Origin: Oehlia diaphana
Taxonomy: Eukaryota; Glomeromycota; Glomeromycetes; Glomerales; Glomeraceae
Direction: 5' to 3'
Length of the DNA stretch: 17,912 nt
Assembly (NCBI GenBank): GCA_003833135.1
Contig: QZLH01001085.1
Coordinates: forward strand, 1-17,912
Numbering within the stretch: the stretch's first letter is position 1; each line of letters begins with the position of its first letter. The notes beneath the pieces were generated by a model. That model did not search any database, was not told the origin of the DNA, and saw only the letters and a program-made list of their open reading frames with translations. The translations under genes were made by a program, and so were the position numbers. Below, in pieces: positions 8,392-16,544 of the stretch.

Positions 8392-8477
8392 GTAAGTATA
8401 ATCTTGGTGTTTATACAGCACAACAACCATTCTCGTCGTGGACGTTTCTAAAATCAAGTCATTGTTCGAGTTAACAG
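8392..8477 (+). other. Intron (or intron-like segment) in the CRN gene, two possible acceptors
   Basis: The donor GTAAGT at 8392 is consensus. An acceptor ACAG at 8477 gives an 86-nt intron and restores the downstream frame, but removes a Trp-containing stretch (PFSSWTF) that resembles the conserved linker of related CRN proteins. An acceptor ACAG at 8418 gives a 27-nt intron that keeps PFSSWTF but then needs one extra A near 8450-8453. Which is real cannot be decided from sequence. Confidence 0.45.
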
Positions 8478-9049
8478 CTGATAGTTATATTGATCTACCT
8501 AGGTTCGATGGAGGCTCCGCTGATGCCTCCGATTACAAAAAGGTATTGGAGCACGTTTTGGAAGATATAGCTATGAAGCATAAGACCTGCGTTCACGTAA
8601 CTAGTGCAAACGAAGCAACAAGACGCGAATTTATTTCTTCCGTTCTTCATGTTTCCTCTTGTTATGATGGTGATGTGAAAGTATGTCCAGAATATGAGTT
8701 ATCTGGAAACCATGATAAAGGGCCAGTGGATTGGGTTATCAAGATTGGAGATACGATTATTGTCGTTACCGAGGCTAAAAGGGAGGATATTAACCAGGGT
8801 GTTGGCCAGAATGCGATTCAGTTATAAGCTTCATCTCAACGTAATAAAAAGAAACGCACATACAATGAGGCTTTACGTGAAGATGTAATGTATGGTATCG
8901 TTTCAACAGGGGTCGACTGGATCATAATTAAGTTAGTCACTACTGGCAAATGTAATGACAATGATAATGGGAATGTTGAGGTATTATTGAGTTCGCGAAC
9001 ACCATTTGCAGGAATCTTTGAAGCGGGTAAAAACAGAAAATAAATAAGA

Positions 9050-10082
9050 ATCATGTAAGTGTTGGCAAAACTAATGCAATCTCCTTATTATAATTTTTGA
9101 TCTGAATACGTTTTAGTTTTATTGCTGCTTGTATATGAGATTTAAAATAATTCACTATCATCTTAACATCATTAACTATATCTTTAATTTCATCAATTTT
9201 TAAAATATCTCCAATTAATAGGTTAATAATGTGAGAGTTACATCCAAGACAAATGATATGAGAATATTTTTCTTCAATTCGTTTTCATGCTACTTTAATT
9301 ACACTAGCTGTATCTGTAATGACTGAGGAAAATTTTTGAGTGCCAATAATTTCCATTTGTTGAGTTATTTGGTTTGCAATCCACTCTTATGTATGAGATT
9401 CTTCACCTAAAAATGTGGCATTAAAAAAAATCAGTTTAGGAGTACAAACAATAAAATTTTGTACTGATACTCGATTAATATTAGACCAACTATCAGAAAC
9501 TATACAAAGTGATTTTGCTTTGGAAATTTGTTCATCTGTATGCATTTTCACTTCATCATAAACATTATCCAACAACTTGTCAGCTAGTCTTTTTCTATTT
9601 GACAACTTGAAAGATGGCCAAAAGCACTAAAAAAATTAAATAACAAGTGGATTATCAACAAAGGAAAATGGAACTCCAGCTGAATATAATGCTTATACTA
9701 GTTGGAATTCAAGATTTTCCTGTTCTTCTTTGCTCATACAATCAATAAAATTTTCAATTTTTTGTGTTTTAATTCATTTTACAGGTCTATTTGTAAGTGT
9801 ATCTGTGGAAATAGAATTTAGTACAATATTTGGGAGGAATTGTGTAGTTTTGAGTATAGAATCTTGTGAACCTACTTTTTGTTTAACAGATTTTACATTA
9901 TTAGGTGCTCCAGAAAATTCATTATCAAGGTGTACTTGCATTCGTGAAGAAACAGCTCAGTCAAAAATTTTGATACAGTAATTACATTGCATAGAAGGAT
10001 GTGAATTACTTTTGCTATTTTTCACTTAGTTTTGTGCAATAACTGTCCAATGTTTCCAAACAGGACCTTTTTTTTTGGTCAT
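9050..10082 (-). mobile_element. Decayed hAT transposase (BED finger plus DUF659), 3' part missing
   Basis: Reading from the ATG at 10082-10080, one continuous frame runs to about 9050 with stops but no indels. It starts with a BED zinc-finger region (VWKHWTVIAQN, CNYC, VHLDNE) in which the expected second-pair Cys is Phe. It continues with FKLSNRKRLADKLLDNVY, VSDSWSNI, NFIVCTP, a Thr-Asp-x-Ala site (VITDTASV) and the hAT motif CLGCNSHIINLLIGDIL, ending near KEIALVLPTLT. The catalytic C-terminal half and the dimerisation domain are absent. Stops at 9638-9636 (TAA), 9629-9627 (TAG) and 9287-9285 (TGA) sit where Gln, Gln and Trp would be expected. hAT transposases move DNA by cut-and-paste with 8-bp target duplications. 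This copy is dead. Confidence 0.85.
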
Positions 10083-10139
10083 TATTAAATTAAAAAAAGG
10101 ATGGAAAAAAAAGATGATAATCAAATAAATCAGAATTTT

Positions 10140-10279
10140 GATCACATGATTAAAATCTGCTTCTTTAATTGGTCAATTTATAATTAACAAAATTAATCAT
10201 TAATTAACCAACTTTAGCTAATTATAATTAACTAAATTAACCATTAATTAACCATGGTTAATTAACTTCCATTTCTAGG
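10140..10279. repeat. TTAATTAACCA-rich block with a 22-bp perfect palindrome, probable hAT 5' end
   Basis: TTAATTAA and TAATTAACCA units recur through the block and end in a perfect palindrome at 10244-10265 (TTAATTAACC-AT-GGTTAATTAA). The block lies upstream of the hAT transposase start and has the shape of hAT subterminal repeats. CTAG at 10276-10279 may be the element boundary. The opposite terminus is lost, so this cannot be confirmed here. Confidence 0.45.
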
Positions 10280-10289
10280 CGTATGTATC

Positions 10290-10860
10290 GGTTTATATCA
10301 GTTTAAAAATAGCTAAACTATCACTCGTAATACTGATAGTATTGTGTCTGTATACTAACCATTGTGGGTTCAGAGTGAAAATTCATGTGATTTGCATATT
10401 CTAGACCTATAGATCTTAAGGAATAGATCTATTTAAATAATTACTTGCACTAGTTAAATGGTATAAACCGATTCATGATTCTCAAGATAGGATTTTATTG
10501 TCAAGTATATAACAACATAAAATCATGTAATATAAAATTATGGATAGAAATAGCATAATACCAATATATAATGTATTAGAAAATTTTATTACATGTAATT
10601 TAATGTTGAAGTGAGAAAGATAAAAATTTATATGGCAGTTATTTCTTTAAATAAAAAAATATTATTTTAATAAAAAGAATGAATTTTCTATAAATTTGAA
10701 TAACGTTATTAAAAATTGGCTTAAGTCTCAAAATAATATATTGTGTAACTTATCATGTATTACTAATTTAAAGTTACTATTCTCCTTATTCTAAAAATAA
10801 TTATTCTAAAATTCAGGTGTATTTTTTATCAGCTTGTTCACATTTTTCAGGATACGTATT
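10290..10860. other. AT-rich intergenic DNA, no gene seen
   Basis: No coding frame, splice pattern, repeat array or RNA gene was recognised in this block. Confidence 0.5.
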
Positions 10861-10865
10861 TTTAT

Positions 10866-10873
10866 TATATAAA
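10866..10873 (+). promoter_or_regulatory. TATA box of the coiled-coil gene remnant
   Basis: TATATAAA lies 65-72 nt before the ATG at 10938, the same arrangement as at the RBR gene (5313). Confidence 0.4.
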
Positions 10874-10937
10874 GTCTACTTTTCACCTTTTACTTTCACT
10901 CAATAATTTTTGTCTTTTTATCAATTATATTTTATTA

Positions 10938-11738
10938 ATGCCATTATGGGTTCTCACCACAACTTCGCAGAAAAATCTAAGAAGCTTTTTAAGATGCTCA
11001 AAGTAAAGCGTATGATGACCATAAAATTTTTGAAAAGTGAATATCATACACAAGGTTTATAGTTGTATTTCTCTAATGAAGTCACCTGTAAATAGAGTTT
11101 TATACTCCCAGAGCTGTTCAGTTCTTAGATAGGTCACCTAAAGACGAGGTCTTGTACCTCCAGGGCAGTCTTGGTCCTTAAATGGAACAATCTTAAAAAA
11201 TGCTTCTATGAACTATCGACTTATTCACTTAGCTTTTGCTAACCACCCATTATTTTTACATATATATATATATTTTTATTGCTCAGTGAAAGTTGATTAT
11301 TATAACAGAGGCTTGAGAATATGCCTTGCAGAGTTAAAAGCAATGAAAAAAGCATTAAATACTTTGCAAACCAAAATACAAAAGCTACAAAATGCTCATT
11401 GAAGGACTACTAATGCACTATAAAAGCTCCAAAATGCTTACCAAAGGACTATTAATGTATTCTGAAATGCAGAAGATAGGGTTGAGGAGCTGAAAAACCA
11501 TAAAGTAGAATCAATTTTTACTCTTTACTGGCAAATATGCAAATTATGATATAAGTATTTTCCTTATTACTTTAAAAATATCTTAATCCTATTATTTCAT
11601 GTTATTTTATTAACATATCTTTTATTAATTTCAGCAGAAAATCAAGCTCTAAAAAATCTGAGAAACTTATTATGTTCACATTCCAACTTACCTAATAATA
11701 ATAATAATAAAAAAAAAATTAAAATAATTTTTTTTTAA
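10938..11738 (+). pseudogene. Decayed small coiled-coil gene, family not recognised
   Basis: Possible first exon at 10938 or 10946 (MGSHHNFAEKSKKLFKMLK). After an unresolved gap, a helical segment begins near 11320: CLAELKAMKKALNTLQTKI, then KLQNA twice and RVEELKNHK. A last exon follows the acceptor TTTCAG at 11634 and contains ENQALKNLRNLL before an Asn/Lys tail ending at TAA 11736-11738. The middle segment stays in one frame but has three stops (TGA, TAA, TGA), each of which could come from CGA or CAA by C-to-T. A 42-44 bp duplication (around 11388-11470) makes the repeated KLQNA units. The exon joins are inferred, and the product could be a DNA-binding or structural coiled coil. Confidence 0.35.
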
Positions 11739-12013
11739 ATAATTATGTTCTCTTTTTTTTTATGATATAAGTATATTTCCATTTGTTAAGTTAAGAAGCA
11801 CTTAACTAATTTTTCACCTAAGGTCTTAAGTTTATTATCTTTAAGTATATATATCGTGAAGATTTAATTCACTTATTTTTCAATGCTTCTTTTTTTTCTT
11901 CTCTATCTGAATTTTCATTATTATGATTTATGAAGTCAGTACATTAGTATAAATATATATATATTAAAATTATTAAGTCTGCAGTATTACCATGACAATA
12001 TTATATTTAAATC

Positions 12014-12169
12014 GATAAAGATATGCTGTAACTGGCATGGCTATATTTAAAAGAGCAAATTCTGATTTATACATCTGACCTGTGATATGAAAAGCAAACA
12101 ATACTATATAATAATATAATATCTAAATTTAATATTAATTTTATTTAACAAAGATCGGCCATTAAAAAT
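12014..12169. repeat. Dispersed repeat, copy 1 (empty site)
   Basis: About 156 bp. Its left 85-90 bp match 12656-12755 and its right 60 bp match 15919-15981, in the same order and orientation. The segment CAATACTATATAATAAT here corresponds to the uninterrupted target of the 3.16-kb unit at 12756-15918. Confidence 0.85.
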
Positions 12170-12655
12170 GGTATTTCTGACTGTATTATCAGATTTAGAG
12201 TTACAATTTACAGATAATCTGTCAACTGTTATCTGAATCTGTCAGATCAGTTTGGTAGAAGATATCTGAAAGTCAGATAACTGCATCATTCAGATATCCT
12301 TGATGGATCATCTGGATCATCTGATTATTGAACATAATTCTGTAGTGCCAGCCAGAATTACAATAACGATGGTTACGTGATCTCAGATAAAAGGTTTAGC
12401 CATCAGGTAAGTTATATTACACAAAATTTTTGCAGATTTTTTGTGTTACATGATGTTACACAAATTTATAACTTTGGCCAGAACTATGAATTTGGCCTGA
12501 TTTAAGTCTAAGAATTATCCAAATGATTTGTCACAGATATCCTTCATTCGTTTTCATCTGATCTGTCTACAAAATTTTTATCCGTTATTCAAAAATGTTG
12601 GATATCCAGTTACAGATACGGATGGGGATAAACGGATTGTAATACTAATTAGATT
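12170..12655. repeat. CAGATA/TATCTG-rich segment, possible transposon end
   Basis: Short CAGAT, ATCTG and GGATATCC motifs recur on both strands, densest at 12185-12310 and again at 12530-12625. No coding frame is present. Clusters of short bidirectional motifs are common in subterminal regions of hAT-type elements, but no terminal repeat or target duplication was found. Confidence 0.35.
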
Positions 12656-12755
12656 TCATCAAAAGCTATACTGAAATTGGCATGTCTATATTTAAAGAAG
12701 CAAATTCTGATTTGTACATCAGACCTGTGATATGAAAAGTGAACAATACTATATA

Positions 12756-13099
12756 CAATCATCCCTCTCTACAGCGAACCTCGATATAGCGAATAACACA
12801 GTAAAATGGATCATACAGTGTGGTACCGATTTTAAATATGAAAAAAACCTTGATATAACGAAGTTTACTATTTATTTACCATATAATATAGTAAGAAGTA
12901 AAGTGTATGAATTTCTTATATAAAAATGCCTCTCGATATAACAGATTTTTTTTATAATGAATTTTTTTTCAGTTATAACGAAGAATTTCTATAGTTTATA
13001 ATTGAATGTAATTATTGATGCATTATGACATTAAATATCACCCCTGTTTTATATTTAAATTATGGATCAGGATTGTATCAGGATCGTATCAGGATTAAT
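12756..13099. mobile_element. Left-end copy (A) of the pogo-like element
   Basis: This segment matches 14691-15045 along its whole length with few differences and lacks two short insertions found there. The match stops at GGATTAAT, directly before the single N at 13100. The overlapping 63-codon frame at 12732-12923 is chance, because it crosses the element boundary. Confidence 0.85.
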
Positions 13100-13100
13100 N

Positions 13101-13379
13101 TATAATTATAGCATTACAGACTAATTACAGTATTACAAAAAGTGTCATAACTGTAATGCTGTATGCCATAATATTACGGCATCGGCAAATCAATTACGGC
13201 TAACATCTTTAACTAGACCAGATTGGCCTGATCAATTTCCTGAAATACTTTTGGGCTCACCATAGATGCGAGAAAATAGTGTACGCTTAAATATGTATAA
13301 TTTGACACTAACAATAGATGATAATTTTGTGATCCTTCCATATTAAAGTTAAATCTGATCTAACCAATAGTCTGGAGCA
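13101..13379. other. Upstream region of the F-box gene, copy 1
   Basis: The 13200-13380 part is related to 14350-14550 upstream of the second F-box gene: both contain ATTGGCCTGAT, a later AGAAAATxG and CTGGAGCAG. This marks a tandem duplication of gene plus promoter. The 13101-13200 part has short TTACAG/CTGTAA inversions and no gene. Confidence 0.5.
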
Positions 13380-13436
13380 GTGATTATTGGTGCAAAATCG
13401 CATTTTTTTCGATTAAAGATACAGCATATATTATTT

Positions 13437-14189
13437 ATGGCACATTTAGGTGTTATAAATTTACTGGAACTATTAGAGCGAATTCTATATTTTCTAGCGG
13501 TAGATAAGTCACTATATTTCGCTCTATTTGTTTTCCGATTATGGTACAGATGCAGTGCTCCTATTTTATGGAAACGTATTGAGCTAAAGTGGAAGCATAA
13601 ACATCACTCTCAATTGAAAAAAATTATGAAAATATTAGGTAGAAGACAAAAGCTGGTTTATAGCTCAAATCTAACTCATCTAGAAATTTCAAACTACTAC
13701 CCACTTTCAGATAAAAAATTCAATGGCATTATGCGTTTATTTCCAAATATAGTCCATTTAGATTTAAATTTTAGCACAGGATTTAGCGATAAAATACTAA
13801 ATTGAGTAGTAGAGACATATCCCAATCTGAAGTGTCTCAATTTGCAAAAGAGTAGGTACGAATGCTCTAATGGTGGAAAAGTGACTGATAAAGGTCTATG
13901 TGCAATTGCACGGTCATGTCATAAACTAGAATATCTAAATATTTTTTGTCATACAGAGATTATTGGAATATCGATTTGTGATATTATCCATTCTTGCCCA
14001 AGGCTTCAACATCTTGAATTTAGCTATTGCGAATTTACTAATAAGATTATCAAAGAAATTGCTAGTTCGTGTCTTAATTTAAAGTATCTCAAATTGGAAG
14101 GGCATGATGTTAGTAAAGAAGCCATAGGTTAGCTAATTTTACTTAATTCAAATTTTCGTGTGTACTATAATACCACCCTCTCTTTGTAA
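13437..14189 (+). pseudogene. F-box/LRR protein gene, interrupted by two stop codons
   Basis: One frame from the ATG at 13437 to TAA 14187-14189, about 250 codons. The F-box is at residues about 5-45 (LLELLERILYFLAVDKSL, then RLWYRCSAPILWKRIEL). Leucine-rich repeats of the type found in fungal F-box proteins follow: LTHLEISNYYPLSDKKF, IVHLDLNF, LKCLNLQK, KVTDKGLCAIARSCHKLEYL, LQHLEFSYC and LKYLKLEGHDVSKEAI. In this family the F-box binds Skp1 in an SCF ubiquitin ligase and the repeats bind the target. TGA at 13803-13805 and TAG at 14130-14132 interrupt the frame, with coding signal continuing after both. The usual Pro at the start of the F-box is Leu. A second, truncated copy starts at 14599. 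Confidence 0.8.
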
Positions 14190-14199
14190 ATATCCTGGG

Positions 14200-14307
14200 A
14201 TGTATGTACTGTCAAGGAGACTGAGAATATCAGTTGATGCACCAAGAGATATTAAGTCCATACATGATTATGTTAACAATGAACTAATGAGGAATGGACA
14301 TTGTTAG
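14200..14307 (+). pseudogene. Small unidentified frame between the F-box copies
   Basis: A 35-codon ATG frame with RLRISVDAPRDIKSIHDYV and a TAG at 14305-14307. It reads like protein but matches nothing I recognise. It may be a remnant of another gene in the duplicated unit. Confidence 0.2.
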
Positions 14308-14598
14308 AGTAAGCATTAGGGTTTTGCAAATGATCACACCTGTTGAATTCGTTGAATTCATAGTTCTTGGACTGGATTGGCCTGATTATTATCCTGACTT
14401 AGTATTAGGAATGCTATAGTTTCAAGAAAATGGCCGGGTGCAAATTTGAATATATGCAATGCAAAACTATTATTAGAACAATAATTTTGCAATCCCATTC
14501 AAAGAAGTAAAATGAGAATAACAATCTGGAGCAGGTCAAAGATGCTTTGCATAATAGTGTAATTTTATTTTTTGTTTAAAGATACAGCATATATTTTT

Positions 14599-14690
14599 AT
14601 GGCACAATCAAACATCTTTTATTTATCAGAACTATTAGAATATATTTTACATTTTTTAGCGATAGATAAATCCCTCTATCACACTCTATA
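14599..14690 (+). pseudogene. Second F-box gene, 5' end only, cut by the pogo-like element
   Basis: The ATG at 14599 follows the same ATACAGCATATATT leader as copy 1. It encodes 30 codons of F-box (LSELLEYILHFLAIDKSL), then meets the element terminus at 14691 directly after TA (14689-14690). The rest of the gene is not on the other side of the element, where the dispersed repeat continues instead. Confidence 0.8.
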
Positions 14691-14983
14691 CAGTCATCCC
14701 TCTCTACAGCGAACCTTGATATAGCGAATAACATGATATAACAGATCATACAGTGTGGTACTGATTTTAAATATGAAAAAAACCTTGATATAACGAAGTT
14801 TACTATTTATTTACCGTATAATGTAGTATGAAGTAAAGTGTGTGAATTTTTTATATAAAAATGCCTCTCGATATAATGGAATTTTTTTATAATGAATTTT
14901 TTTTTCAGTTATAGTGAAGAATTTCTATAGTTTATAATTGAATGTAATTATTAATAAATATTGATGCATTATGACATTAAATA

Positions 14984-15157
14984 TTACCCCTGTTTTATAT
15001 TTAAATTATGGATCAGGATTGTATCAGGATTGTATCAGGATTAATAATTCTGGCTATTTTATTTAACATATAGGCAGAATTACATTAATTTACATTAATT
15101 CGGTTGTATTAGGATTCGATGTGAATTGTTATTAATTTATATTTATCACAGGGGTAA
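14984..15157. repeat. Nested segment with TTACCCCTG...CAGGGGTAA inverted ends
   Basis: TTACCCCTG at 14984-14992 is the reverse complement of CAGGGGTAA at 15149-15157, and the similarity extends inward through an AT-rich stretch (TTTATATTTAAAT against ATTTATATTTATCA). The 174-bp segment contains GTATCAGGATT repeats and an internal GCAGAATTACATTAATT. It may be an older MITE within the element; copy A has its left half. Confidence 0.45.
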
Positions 15158-15267
15158 GAACACTCCTAAATATATCATTAATAATTTATTTATTATATAG
15201 TCAGTTATTGTTAAACAGCATTCCTACAAAAAAAAGGAATTATATATAATAAACATTTTTATATAGA

Positions 15268-15775
15268 ACACTTCAGGAAGCATTCCCTATAATGAAAAAA
15301 TAAAAAAAGAACATTAGTAAATGTTCTTAAACGAAATTAAAAGAAAAAATCAAGTTTCCCACTTACTTCTTGTCTCAAGCGTCCATTTCGAAGTCCAGGA
15401 AGTTCCTTATAATAAAAAAAGAACATTAGTAAATGTTCTTAAATAAAAAAAATTGAGTTCCCACTTACTTCTTGTCTCAGGTGTCCATTTTGAAATCCAG
15501 GAAGTTCCCTATAATAAAAAAAATAAAAAAAGAACATTTGTAAATGTTCTTAAATGAAATTAATAGAAAAAATAGAGTTCTTCACTTACTTCTTGTCTCA
15601 AACGTCCATTTCGAAGTCCCTACAATAAGAAAAATAAAAAAAGAACATTAGTAAATGTTCTTAAACGAAATTAATAAAAAAAACCCTCCAATTTCCACTT
15701 ACTTCTCATTCTAGGCACTATTTTGAAGTTTAGAAAGCACCCCTATAAAAAAAAGATTAAAAAAAAATGTTAAAT
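15268..15775. repeat. 111-bp minisatellite inside the pogo-like element
   Basis: Four units are in register by the near-palindrome AGAACATTAGTAAATGTTCT at 15308, 15420, 15531 and 15642 (steps of 112, 111 and 111 bp). Partial units flank them. Each unit also carries CACTTACTTCTTGTCTC and a GTCCATTTCGAAGTCC-type segment, with an A-rich spacer. Confidence 0.9.
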
Positions 15776-15918
15776 TATCGGTAATCAGATCAACAAGTCA
15801 CATGATCTGTATAACCGATATTCCTATACCGAAGAATTCGTTATAGTATTAACGAAGTTGCTTATAATGAAATTCTAATTGGCTGGAACCTAAGGTTCAT
15901 TATATCGAGAGGGGACTG

Positions 15919-15981
15919 TAATAATACAATATCTGAATTTAAAATTAGTTTTATTTAACAAAAATTGGCTATTAAAAATTA
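15919..15981. repeat. Dispersed repeat, copy 2, right half
   Basis: Continues the repeat that starts at 12656 and is interrupted at 12755 by the 3.16-kb unit. It aligns with copy 1 through TTTTATTTAACAAA and ATTAAAAAT and then diverges. Confidence 0.85.
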
Positions 15982-16540
15982 TACTTGTATCAGAAATTAT
16001 TTTAATATTATGAAAAAATACGTAATTACGTAATTCTATATAAAGCTCCGAATGGTTCCAGTTCTATCTGAAAACTGAATCAGAACCGAACTGAAAATCC
16101 GTTTCAGTTCTAAAAAATTTTAATCCAAAATTTCCGGTTCAGTTCCAGTTCCGGTTTGGTTTATTTAAAAATCTGACTCAAGAACTGAACTAGAAACCGG
16201 TGGAACTGATGAAAATTTTTTTTTTTTTAAAAAAAAAAAATTTATATTCTCTACTCTTTCCCTTCAGTGGATGGAAAGCCGAAAGAAAGGCTTTTTTTTT
16301 ACTTCCTTTTACCAATTCTGTCCTTCCTAGGTAGCCAACACGAAGCTACGACTTCTCCTAAATATCCAAGGACACAAGGGAAGTTCTCACCGCCAGAGAC
16401 TGGCTGATTGTAATTAGTGCAATTAAGGTTCAGTTGTTTTTTACTTTACGTTTTGTTTCTTACTAAAAGTCATATTTTTATTCACATTTTTATTTTCACG
16501 TGAACAGTTGTTAGCTACAATTAACTCAACTTTACCGCCA
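15982..16540. other. Intergenic DNA with a GGTTC/GAACC-rich cluster (about 16045-16205)
   Basis: Many copies of CAGTTC, GAACTG, GGTTC and GAACC occur on both strands within 160 bp and end next to long T and A runs (16210-16240). TACGTAATTACGTAAT lies just upstream. No gene was seen. A related pair of short segments, CACCGCCAGAGACTG (near 16389) and TACCGCCAGACACTG (near 16534), precedes the array at 16545. Confidence 0.4.
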
Positions 16541-16544
16541 GACA

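Larger units (their letters stand above)
7789..9043 (+). pseudogene. Crinkler (CRN)-type gene with PD-(D/E)XK nuclease-like C-terminus, broken
   Basis: The N-terminus has the ubiquitin-like CRN header: LSCLV, then ENPYDNAF, ANVDA, LWKVDI, ELGG, LLPLS and PADEHIHI. A second beta-grasp-like part follows, with GTEDEHIVIIHESG and RDRLLDDEDLASVIW. The C-terminal part has GPVDW, then VVTEAKRE, then QGVGQNAIQL, which fits the Asp, Glu-x-Lys and Gln pattern of PD-(D/E)XK nucleases. In the family, the header serves delivery or localisation and the C-terminus acts in the nucleus; here this is inference. Defects: a one-base loss near 7819-7824 separates the ATG frame from the header; an in-frame TAA at 8825-8827 stands where CAA would be expected; the frame then runs to TAA 9041-9043. 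A splice donor at 8392 is clear but the acceptor is ambiguous. The gene is visibly less AT-rich than its surroundings. Confidence 0.75.
12756..15918. mobile_element. 3163-bp composite unit with pogo/Tigger-like ends inserted at TA
   Basis: The left end is CAATCATCCCTCTCTACAGC and the right end, read inward, is CAGTCCCCTCTCGATATAAT. These resemble termini of the pogo/Tigger branch of Tc1-mariner elements. Both ends abut TA (12754-12755 and 15919-15920). Removing the unit and one TA joins flanks that match dispersed repeat copy 1 at 12095-12150. Contents in order: left 344 bp of an element, an F-box/LRR pseudogene, the 5' end of a second F-box gene, and a full 1228-bp element. No transposase is present, so it would have to be mobilised in trans. 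The ambiguous base at 13100 is at the inner breakpoint. Confidence 0.7.
14691..15918. mobile_element. Full-length nonautonomous pogo-like element (copy B), 1228 bp
   Basis: It begins CAGTCATCCCTCTCTACAGC and ends GAGAGGGGACTG, and both ends are adjacent to TA. GATATAACGAA-type motifs recur at both ends (around 14790, 14868, 15846 and 15903), as in pogo/Tigger subterminal regions. It carries no transposase. It contains a nested inverted-repeat segment (14984-15157) and a 111-bp minisatellite (about 15268-15775). Confidence 0.75.

Noticed and set aside
9730..9981. 83-codon plus-strand frame
   Set aside because: Antisense to the hAT transposase BED region, which accounts for the coding-like composition.
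12732..12923. 63-codon plus-strand frame
   Set aside because: It starts in the dispersed repeat and continues into the pogo-like terminus, and the element's copy B does not keep it open.
15268..15775. CRISPR-like regular spacing
   Set aside because: The whole 111-bp unit is repeated, so there are no unique spacers, and the context is a eukaryotic transposon.
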